Shown: one piece after another, positions 1-5,249 of the stretch | Layout: every line of letters begins with the position of its first letter | Position numbering within the stretch: position 1 is the first letter of the stretch | NCBI GenBank assembly: GCA_013298265.1 | Contig: JAAFHE010000284.1 | Location: 1 to 5,788, forward strand | Origin: Lysobacterales bacterium | GTDB lineage: Bacteria; Pseudomonadota; Gammaproteobacteria; Xanthomonadales; Rhodanobacteraceae | DNA: 5,788 bases | Direction: 5' to 3' | Notes under the pieces: model-generated | Told to the model about the DNA's origin: nothing | Seen by the model: the letters and a program-made list of their open reading frames with translations, nothing else | Database searches by the model: none | Translations under genes and position numbers: made by a program

Positions 1-353
1 CGGCCCTCGTCGCCTTCCGGCAGCCGCAGCAGCAGATGCCCGCCGCTCTCGACCCAGCTCATGAGCGTTTCGGACTGCGCATCGGTCAGGTTGCGCACGT
101 CTATGTCGAGCAGCACCGCGTCCCCAGGCTGCAGCGCCATCGCTGCGAGATTCAGGTCGCCGCGGCTGCTTGCCTCGAGGTTGCGCGCCTGCAAGGTCTT
201 CTTCAGCGCGAGTAGCGGGTTGTAGCGCGCCTCGCCGCGCGGCGGCAGGTCGATCTCGCGCTCGACGCGCTGGTACGTGGTCAGGAACCAGAACACGATG
301 AGGCCGAGCAGCAGGCTGGCCACGCCGCCGATGATGAGATTGCGCCGCATCAT
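1..353 (-). CDS. DUF4350 domain protein, N-terminal part (runs off left edge)
   Basis: About 117 N-terminal residues are visible; the rest lies beyond position 1. The protein starts MMRRNLIIGG, has one hydrophobic segment at about residues 7-26 (membrane anchor or uncleaved signal), then a soluble extracytoplasmic region. The stretch DAVLLDIDVRNLTDAQ followed by a WVESGGHLLLRLP segment (about residues 78-112) resembles the strand-turn pattern of DUF4350, a domain related to the class I glutamine amidotransferase fold; no enzymatic role is established. I chose the ATG at 353-351 because it overlaps the upstream stop as ATGA and has GGAG nine bases upstream; the next codon is also ATG. It is the fourth gene of a membrane-protein operon and is probably translationally coupled to the DUF4129 gene. 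DUF4350 genes commonly sit beside DUF4129, MoxR and DUF58 genes. The family call is fairly sure, the function unknown. Confidence 0.8.
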   Translation of the reverse strand, partial: MMRRNLIIGGVASLLLGLIVFWFLTTYQRVEREIDLPPRGEARYNPLLALKKTLQARNLEASSRGDLNLAAMALQPGDAVLLDIDVRNLTDAQSETLMSWVESGGHLLLRLPEGDEG

Positions 354-1939
354 GCGCTCGTGCTCCGCGGCGCCGACCAGGCGCCGAGCAGGCTTTCGAC
401 ATCGCGGGTGCTCGGCAGCCGCTGCGCATAGGCCGCGGCCTGCCAGCAGCGCACGATCTGCGCGAACAGGTCGGCGTAGCCGGTATCGGCGAGGCGGCGC
501 GAACGGCGCAGGCATTCGGCTTCGGTCGCGCCTGGCGGCAGCGATGTGCCGAGGGCTTCGTCCAGGCGCAGCACGGCGGCGCGGTACAGCAGCGCGAGCG
601 CAGCACGGGGCTGGCCCTGCTGCCACAGCGCGCGCACCGCGCCGGGCACGTCGTCGGGTAGCGGGTCGGGCAGCGCGATGTCATGCACTTCCAGTGCGTC
701 GGGCTTGCGCTCGCGCTCGAAGCGATCGCTGATCCACGGCAGCCACAGCCGGTGATAGCGCACGAGCAGGGCGATCAGCAGCGCGACGAGGATCCACAGC
801 ATGTTCTCGGCGACGAACGCAAGCACCGCGCCAAACGATTCGATCCACAGGCGCATGGACGACTTGTCCAGCGTCATGTCGGCCTCTTTCCGGGTCTTGT
901 CGCGCAGCTCCCAGACCTGCTGCGTGGCCTTGGGGCTAAGGTCCGGATCGGCGTAGGCCTGCCTGACCGATTGCTCGAAGTTCTCGCCGTCGCCGAGGTA
1001 CCGTCCGGCGAACACCCGGCGCAGGCTCTGCGGCGGCGCGTCGCCGATGTCCTCGGCGGCTGTCTCGGCCGCGGCTCCGCCGACCGCGTCGACCGCCGGC
1101 GTCGCCGCAGTCTCTTCGGCGCGCGCGGCAGTGACGAGCAGCAGGCCGCCGAACAGCAGTGGCAACAGCGCGGCCGCGGTGCCGGCCAGACGCGCGGCGA
1201 GGCGGCGGAACGCGAGCTCCACGTCCCAGGCCTCGAGCTGCGTACGCCGGTTCAGATACAGGCCGAAGCCCGCGCCGACATAGAACGGTTCGATCAGGCT
1301 CATGGCGATCCAGCCGACGAGATTGCCGAGGCACTGGCTCCATACCGGCGGATTCTCGAACAGCGTCAGCCAGAACTGCTGCGCAGCTTCGCTGAAGAAT
1401 TCGATCGGCACGAACATCAGCGCAAGCGCGAGCACCGAGAACGACAGCATGAACTCCATGTTCACCGCGAGCAGCGTGGTCAGCATGCTCGTCCCGCTGG
1501 CGGCGCGCTGCAGCACGCGCACGCGCTCGCGCCGCCGCGGACCGGTGAGCCCTTCAAGCAGGTCGACCGGAAGCAGCAACGAACGAGACGGATGCAGGCG
1601 GCGCCAGGTCAGCCAGCCGAACATGCTGCGCCAACCCCAACTGCGCTGCGCGCGCACCGCCTCGCCGACACCAGGCGTCGCGCCGAACACGGCGCGCGAA
1701 AGGATGTACAGCGGCACGCGGTCGAACACGGGCTTGAGCCACCAGAACAGCAAGGTCGCAATCCACACCTGGTCGATCAGCGCAGCGCCGAGATTCAGCA
1801 GCACAACCACCGGCAGCGTGACCAGGATCCACGCGCGCCAGATCGTGCCCGCGTGCCGGCGCACCAGCGCGATGCCGAGATCGGTCGCTTCCCAGTTCGA
1901 ACGCGGCCGCAGGGCGACCGTCAGGCCTTCAAGCCGCAT
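350..1939 (-). CDS. DUF4129 domain multi-pass membrane protein
   Basis: With the ATG at 1939-1937 the product has 529 residues. Hydrophobic segments lie at about 34-68 (probably two helices), 158-178, 205-228, 250-271 and 370-394. Between the last two is a soluble loop (about 272-365) that opens with an Ala/Glu-rich stretch. The C-terminal cytoplasmic part (about 434-520), with the run AVRALWQQGQPRAALALLYR and a later CWQAAAYAQRLPS, fits DUF4129, usually the C-terminal module of transglutaminase-like or MoxR-associated membrane proteins. No transglutaminase Cys-His-Asp triad is visible, so this is not the transglutaminase form. A GTG at 1960 is also in frame, but the ATG at 1939 has GGGG about seven bases upstream and overlaps the SpoIIM-like gene by only 11 bp. 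Its stop overlaps the DUF4350 start as ATGA. Third gene of the operon; the molecular role is unknown. Confidence 0.86.
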   Translation of the reverse strand: MRLEGLTVALRPRSNWEATDLGIALVRRHAGTIWRAWILVTLPVVVLLNLGAALIDQVWIATLLFWWLKPVFDRVPLYILSRAVFGATPGVGEAVRAQRSWGWRSMFGWLTWRRLHPSRSLLLPVDLLEGLTGPRRRERVRVLQRAASGTSMLTTLLAVNMEFMLSFSVLALALMFVPIEFFSEAAQQFWLTLFENPPVWSQCLGNLVGWIAMSLIEPFYVGAGFGLYLNRRTQLEAWDVELAFRRLAARLAGTAAALLPLLFGGLLLVTAARAEETAATPAVDAVGGAAAETAAEDIGDAPPQSLRRVFAGRYLGDGENFEQSVRQAYADPDLSPKATQQVWELRDKTRKEADMTLDKSSMRLWIESFGAVLAFVAENMLWILVALLIALLVRYHRLWLPWISDRFERERKPDALEVHDIALPDPLPDDVPGAVRALWQQGQPRAALALLYRAAVLRLDEALGTSLPPGATEAECLRRSRRLADTGYADLFAQIVRCWQAAAYAQRLPSTRDVESLLGAWSAPRSTSA

Positions 1940-2927
1940 GCGCGACCCCGCGACCGCCACGCCAGAGCCATAGCAGGATCAGTACCCAGAGCAGACCGCC
2001 GACGCCGAACTTGACCGGGTCGGGCATCCAGCCGATCGACGACCAGAACGCTTCCACGAACGCCGCGAACACCAGCATGCCGAAGATGCCCAGCGCGAGC
2101 TTGGCCATGTCGATGCCAGCCTCGACGAAGGCGCGGCCGCGGCTGCGCCGGCCCGGCGCGATCAGCGCCATGCCCAGCTGCAGGCCAGCGCCGCCGGAAA
2201 TCACGATCGCGAGCAGTTCCGGCGCCGAATGCCCGGCGACGAAACGCCAGAACGGCCCGCCGTAGCCGATCGCGGTCAGGTGCCCGGCCACGCCGCCGAG
2301 GAACAGGCCGTTGAACAGCAGCACGTAGACCGAGCCGATGCAGGCGAAGAAGCCGGCCGCAATCGTGCGGAAGCCGATGCTCACGTTGTTGAGAATGTAA
2401 TAACCGAACATTTTTACATCGCTGCCGCTCTCGCGACCAAGCTTGGCGTCGGCATTGGCCGGGTCGTACATGGCCTCGAAGCGTGCCAGTTCGCCCGCGT
2501 CGAACAGCGAGTGGGCGAATTCCGGACGGTACTGCATCGCCACGATGACGCCGATGAAGCTGCCGAAGAACAGCACCGCGGCGATGCCCATGGCGCGTCC
2601 GTGGTGCCGCACCAGACGTGGGAAGTCGGCACCGAAGAACTCGATCACGGCCTGCCAGCGCGGCGCAGGCGGCCGGTACAGCACGAGATGGCCGCGATGG
2701 ACCAGGTCCTGCAGCCGGTCGATCAGCAGCACGCTGTAGCCGCGCCGCTGGGCAAGCGCCAGATGCTGGCAGACGCGCCGGTACATGGCCGGGAACTCAA
2801 GATCGCCGAACAGCCCGTCGGCATCGCGCCCGCGCTGCTTGGCGCTCGGACGCGTGCGCTTGACCAGCCACTGGTCCAGCGCACTCCATTCCGCGTCGTG
2901 CCGTGCCTGGAAAACTTCCTGTTTCAT
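1929..2927 (-). CDS. Stage II sporulation protein M (SpoIIM/DUF95) family membrane protein
   Basis: The product has 332 residues from the ATG at 2927-2925 (MKQEVFQARHDAEW). A cytoplasmic, charged N-terminal part (about 1-108) precedes hydrophobic segments near 113-131, 184-217 (possibly two), 234-256, 274-295 and 307-323. The motif HSAPELLAIVISGGAGLQLG (about 233-252) is the conserved membrane core of the SpoIIM/DUF95 family. In Bacillus SpoIIM acts in engulfment, but this organism type does not sporulate and such homologs occur widely in MoxR/DUF58 clusters, so the sporulation name is only homology. An upstream extension to 2993 would overlap the RDD gene by 62 bp and adds unconvincing Cys/Ser-rich residues; the chosen start lies 4 bp after the RDD stop with GTGAG just upstream. 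The family call is firm; a role as a membrane partner in this operon is inferred. Confidence 0.9.
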   Translation of the reverse strand: MKQEVFQARHDAEWSALDQWLVKRTRPSAKQRGRDADGLFGDLEFPAMYRRVCQHLALAQRRGYSVLLIDRLQDLVHRGHLVLYRPPAPRWQAVIEFFGADFPRLVRHHGRAMGIAAVLFFGSFIGVIVAMQYRPEFAHSLFDAGELARFEAMYDPANADAKLGRESGSDVKMFGYYILNNVSIGFRTIAAGFFACIGSVYVLLFNGLFLGGVAGHLTAIGYGGPFWRFVAGHSAPELLAIVISGGAGLQLGMALIAPGRRSRGRAFVEAGIDMAKLALGIFGMLVFAAFVEAFWSSIGWMPDPVKFGVGGLLWVLILLWLWRGGRGVAHAA

Positions 2928-2931
2928 GCGC

Positions 2932-3591
2932 TCACTGCCGTCCGAGGAAACTGCTGGCCATGCCGAGCAGGCGCTGCACGGCGACCGCGCCACGCGCCTG
3001 GGTTAGCTGCGGCAGCAGGTTGGCGAGTTCCTGCTGGCGTTCGGGTGTGAGCTGCCGGGCGCGTTCGGCGAACGCGACGATCGCGCCCTGCTCGGCCGCC
3101 GGCAGCAGCAGCGGCGCCTGCACTGCCGGCACGTCCGGAGCGGTGCTGTGGCCGTGGGGGCTGTCGACATGGACGACCAGTGTGCCGGCAACCATGTCGC
3201 CGAAACGGCGGCTGTTGCGGTCGATCAGGCCGGCGACCAGGCCGAAGCAGTAGAGCAGCGGCAGCATGTCGACCGTACGCATGAGGTTTCGCGCGATCGA
3301 CGGCACCCAGCCAACCGGCGTGCCGTTGGCGTTGACCACGCGCAGGCCGACCGCGCGCTTGCCTGGCGTCTGGCCGTCGTGGAGCACTTCGAACGCAATC
3401 GGATAGAGCCAGAACAGCCCGAACAGCACGATCAGGTATACCGCAACGCCGAGATCGCCGAGCAGCGCGAGCGCGATGGCGAACACCCACAACACCGCCA
3501 GGCGCAGCGCGAAATCGATGGCCCAGGCGGCGGCGCGCGGCATCATGCCGGCCGGACGCAGGCGCAGCGCAATGCCCTCGGGCGTCTCCAC
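2932..3591 (-). CDS. RDD family membrane protein
   Basis: From the GTG at 3591-3589 the product has 219 residues. It opens with ETPEGIALRLRPAG, then PRAAAWAIDF (Arg19 and Asp26 of the RDD signature), hydrophobic segments at about 31-48 and 50-66, the typical DGQTPGKRAVGLRVV loop (72-86), the R..D element ARNLMRTVDMLP (100-111), a third hydrophobic segment (about 107-124) and the RRFGDMVAGTLVV ending. This is a complete RDD domain. RDD proteins are small inner-membrane proteins, some linked to cation exchange; no transport function can be assigned here. After the domain (about 145-219) comes a soluble tail, Ala/Gln/Leu-rich and probably helical, with LTPERQQELANLLPQL. The true start is uncertain: the open frame continues upstream and its next residues look native, but contain no ATG, GTG or TTG; a CTG at 3636-3634 is the best extended start. 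First large gene of the operon. Confidence 0.9.
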   Translation of the reverse strand: METPEGIALRLRPAGMMPRAAAWAIDFALRLAVLWVFAIALALLGDLGVAVYLIVLFGLFWLYPIAFEVLHDGQTPGKRAVGLRVVNANGTPVGWVPSIARNLMRTVDMLPLLYCFGLVAGLIDRNSRRFGDMVAGTLVVHVDSPHGHSTAPDVPAVQAPLLLPAAEQGAIVAFAERARQLTPERQQELANLLPQLTQARGAVAVQRLLGMASSFLGRQ

Positions 3592-3632
3592 GAGCGTCAG
3601 CGTGTCGACCGGGGCGACGGCCGGATTCGGAT

Positions 3633-3734
3633 TCAGACGTTCACCGCGCGGCTGAAGGCCACAGACGCACCGCTGCGCGAGACGCGGCCGGTGTGAAGCG
3701 TAGGGACGGGCGGCAACGGCAGCGCTCGCGTCAT
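3633..3734 (-). CDS. Possible 33-residue leader ORF upstream of the RDD gene
   Basis: An ATG at 3734-3732, preceded by AGGGAG at nine-base spacing, opens a 33-residue frame (MTRALPLPPVPTLHTGRVSR and on, ending SRAVNV) that stops with TGA at 3635-3633. This is the clearest ribosome binding site in the trhO-RDD spacer, yet it does not feed the RDD frame. The TGA overlaps a CTG in the RDD frame as CTGA, the geometry of translational coupling. The peptide resembles nothing I know. It could be a leader peptide that brings ribosomes to the RDD start, or a chance ORF in GC-rich DNA. The same frame is open further upstream into trhO, but that part is antisense-free shadow of trhO coding sequence and has no supporting start signal. 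Confidence 0.35.
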   Translation of the reverse strand: MTRALPLPPVPTLHTGRVSRSGASVAFSRAVNV

Positions 3735-3759
3735 ACGGTTTTTCTCCCTGTTGCGGGGG

Positions 3760-3788
3760 ACTTTAGCCGCAGGGGGCATCAGCCACAA
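3760..3788 (-). promoter_or_regulatory. Candidate sigma-70 promoter for the RDD-SpoIIM-DUF4129-DUF4350 operon
   Basis: On the minus strand TTGTGG (3788-3783) and TAAAGT (3765-3760) are separated by exactly 17 bases. They match the consensus boxes at 3 of 6 and 4 of 6 positions. A transcript would begin near 3753, about 20 bases before the leader ORF ATG and just ahead of its AGGGAG. The -35 box overlaps the end of trhO. Read-through from trhO is an alternative source of transcription, since no good terminator follows trhO. Confidence 0.28.
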
Positions 3789-4537
3789 TCCGCGCCGGCC
3801 GTATCCGCATCCACGAGCGGACGCAGGTCCGGCGCGAGCGCGACGCGCTCGTCGAAGACGAAGCAATGGCCTTGATATCCCAGCCCGCCCACCTGTTCGA
3901 AGTAGCCCAGTATTCCGCCCTCGAGCTGCAGTGCCTGCGGCAGGCCGTTCTCGCGCAGCCATAGCGCCGCCTTCTCGCAACGGATGCCGCCGGTGCAGAA
4001 GCTCACGACCGCGGCATCGGCCAGCGCGGAGGACTGTCCGGCCATCGCTGCCGGCAGGTCGGTGAAGCGGTCGATCGGCAGGGTGAGCGCGCCGGCGAAG
4101 CTGCCGAAGCGCACCTCTTCGCGATTGCGCGTGTCCAGCAATACAAGGCGGCGGCCCGCGTCGTCCTGGCCCTGCGCGATCCAGCGCGCGAGATCCGCCG
4201 GCGCGACCGCGGGCGCACGGCCCTGCAGCGGATCGGCGTGATCGCGGCGGAAACTGATGATCTCGCGCTTGAGCTTGAACTTGAGCCGCGCGAACGGCGT
4301 GTGCGCGCTATGGCTTACCTTCACCGCGATGGATGCGAACCGCGCGTCGGCGCGCAACTGCGCGAGGAAGGCGTCGATGCCGGCCGCGGGCCCGGCCAGG
4401 AACACGTTGATGCCCTCGGCCGCGACGAGGACGGTGCCGCGCAGCTGCTGCGCTTGAGCACAGGGACGCAGCGTATCGATCAGCGCCTGCGGCGCGTCGA
4501 TGCGGACGAAGTGATAGGCGGCGATGTTGACGATCAT
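3779..4537 (-). CDS. trhO: tRNA uridine(34) hydroxylase, rhodanese family (TrhO/YceA), short form
   Basis: The 252-residue product matches the YceA/UPF0176 family. TrhO performs oxygen-dependent hydroxylation of uridine 34 in the anticodon of certain tRNAs, the first step to 5-carboxymethoxyuridine-type wobble bases. The N-terminal acylphosphatase-like domain (about 1-95) carries GTVLVAAEGINVFLAG and KLKREIISF. The rhodanese domain (about 112-220) carries VLLDTRNREEVRFGSFAGA (132-150) and the active-site loop FCTGGIRCEKA with catalytic Cys181 and a second Cys187, then LEGGILGYFEQVGG and HCFVFDERV. It ends soon after; longer relatives such as the E. coli protein (about 350 residues) have an added Cys-rich C-terminal region that is absent here. 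The start is the ATG at 4537-4535; no Shine-Dalgarno precedes it, but a TACAAT box does. It is divergent from the 4801 gene and lies upstream of the RDD operon on the same strand without obvious functional link. Confidence 0.92.
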   Translation of the reverse strand: MIVNIAAYHFVRIDAPQALIDTLRPCAQAQQLRGTVLVAAEGINVFLAGPAAGIDAFLAQLRADARFASIAVKVSHSAHTPFARLKFKLKREIISFRRDHADPLQGRAPAVAPADLARWIAQGQDDAGRRLVLLDTRNREEVRFGSFAGALTLPIDRFTDLPAAMAGQSSALADAAVVSFCTGGIRCEKAALWLRENGLPQALQLEGGILGYFEQVGGLGYQGHCFVFDERVALAPDLRPLVDADTAGADCG

Positions 4538-4543
4538 GCGGCC

Positions 4544-4549
4544 ATTGTA
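4544..4549 (-). promoter_or_regulatory. Candidate -10 box (TACAAT) of trhO, implying leaderless mRNA
   Basis: TACAAT matches TATAAT at five of six positions and ends six bases before the trhO ATG, so transcription would start at or next to the A of the start codon. No purine-rich Shine-Dalgarno lies within 25 bases of the ATG. There is no good -35 at 17-base spacing (GAGGGG there) and no TG extension, which lowers confidence. Confidence 0.35.
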
Positions 4550-4789
4550 GCCGCAGCCGCCGCCCGCCCCTCCCCCGCGACACCCGACCGCACCCGCCGA
4601 AAGACAGGGATGCGGCCGCCCCTCCCTGCCAGTGCCGCGCCTTTTCCACTTTTTTCATCATTGCCCGCAACACGCGATGCGTGGGGGCCGGCGCCGCAGG
4701 CGCGGCAGGAGAGACACGAAACGCCTGACGGTTTGCAGACGCCGCGCGGATGCGCGCGCAGACATACCAATGAATCATTCCAACCAACC

Positions 4790-4794
4790 GGAGA
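4790..4794 (+). promoter_or_regulatory. Ribosome binding site GGAGA pointing to an AGG codon at 4801
   Basis: GGAGA is followed by a six-base spacer and then AGG GCA ACC ATC in the open coding frame. The spacing is ideal for initiation at 4801, although the codon there is AGG and not ATG. The ATG at 4770 lies before this site and in another frame. The site therefore helps place the real N-terminus of the gene. Confidence 0.55.
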
Positions 4795-4800
4795 ACCACC

Positions 4801-5208
4801 AGGGCAACCATCAGCAACGTCGTACTGAAGATCGATCCCATCATCGGCAACAAGCGCCGCAAGGTTACGGTCAGCTATGCGCTGCGCTTCAATTCACGCG
4901 AAGAGCTCGCCGGTACCGTGTTCGAGGAAAAAGTCGTGCTGCGCGGCGACGCCCCGCTCTTCGATGCCGACCGCGCATTGATCGCCGCGACCTTCATCAC
5001 GGCGGCCGCCGGCACAATCAAGCGCAGCTTCACCCAGCAGGTGTCGAAGAACCACCTCGACCAGGACGGCGACACCATCATCGTCGCCATGCCCGTACTG
5101 ACCCTGCGCGACGAGCGGTGTGCGCGTATCAGCCTGACGCCCTTTGCGCCGCGGTCGACGCGGGCGGACTCCGATCCGGTCAGCGCACAGTTCGGGCCGG
5201 GTGCGTGA
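4801..5208 (+). CDS. Uncharacterised protein of about 135 residues, canonical start codon missing
   Basis: The frame is open from the TGA at 4771-4773 to the TGA at 5206-5208 and reads convincingly as protein from about 4801: (start)ATISNVVLKIDPIIGNKRR, then KVTVSYALRFNSREELAGTV, FEEKVVLRGDAPLFDADRAL, a small-residue helix IAATFITAAAGTIKRSF, and strands DGDTIIVAMPVLTLRDERCARISLTPF, ending SDPVSAQFGPGA. The mix suggests a soluble, mostly beta protein with no signal peptide or membrane segment. I do not recognise the family and assign no function. No ATG, GTG or TTG occurs in frame before the GTG at 4918, which would drop the first 39 well-formed residues. A GGAGA six bases before AGG at 4801 suggests that AGG replaces ATG. 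It may be a gene with a lost or unusual start, a sequencing error, or a shorter protein from 4918. It converges on the purine permease. Confidence 0.7.
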   Translation, partial: RATISNVVLKIDPIIGNKRRKVTVSYALRFNSREELAGTVFEEKVVLRGDAPLFDADRALIAATFITAAAGTIKRSFTQQVSKNHLDQDGDTIIVAMPVLTLRDERCARISLTPFAPRSTRADSDPVSAQFGPGA

Positions 5209-5211
5209 GCG

Positions 5212-5249
5212 GAGCCGACGCCGTGCACGCGCGTGCCCGGCGTCGGCTC
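5212..5249. terminator. Strong hairpin between convergent genes, likely bidirectional terminator
   Basis: Bases 5212-5223 (GAGCCGACGCCG) are the exact reverse complement of 5238-5249, a 12-bp perfect GC-rich stem. Inside the loop, GCAC and GTGC at 5225-5236 can extend pairing after a single T/C mismatch. The hairpin starts four bases after the plus-strand stop and contains most of the permease stop codon (5250-5248). No T-run follows on either strand, so it is not a classical intrinsic terminator, but its position fits transcript termination or 3'-end protection for both genes. Confidence 0.65.

Noticed and set aside
683..2014. A 443-codon open frame on the plus strand, antisense to the DUF4129 gene
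   Set aside because: It lies opposite a well-supported membrane protein gene. Its predicted product is an Arg/Gln/His-rich string without domain features, typical of an antisense shadow in GC-rich DNA.
2229..3050. A 273-codon plus-strand frame over the SpoIIM-like gene
   Set aside because: Antisense shadow; low-complexity Ala/Arg/Glu product, and the opposite strand encodes a recognisable family with tight operon spacing.
3743..3773. Imperfect hairpin CCCTGCGG/CCGCAACAGGG on the minus strand just after trhO
   Set aside because: It needs a three-base bulge, is followed by A residues and not T on the coding strand, and overlaps the leader ribosome binding site; weak as a terminator and unproven as a regulatory fold.
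4612..4655. GCGGC/GCCGC inverted repeat followed by a six-T run, possible terminator on the plus strand
   Set aside because: The stem is only five base pairs with a 17-base loop and lies 12 bases before the T run, and no plus-strand gene ends nearby.
4671..4683. Short perfect inverted repeat CACGC-GAT-GCGTG in the trhO divergent spacer, possible operator
   Set aside because: Five-base arms are expected by chance in DNA of this GC content, and no promoter elements flank it convincingly.
4308..4862. A 184-codon minus-strand frame spanning the trhO start and the spacer
   Set aside because: Mostly out-of-frame trhO sequence; the N-terminal part looks hydrophobic by chance, and the frame conflicts with a secure trhO reading.
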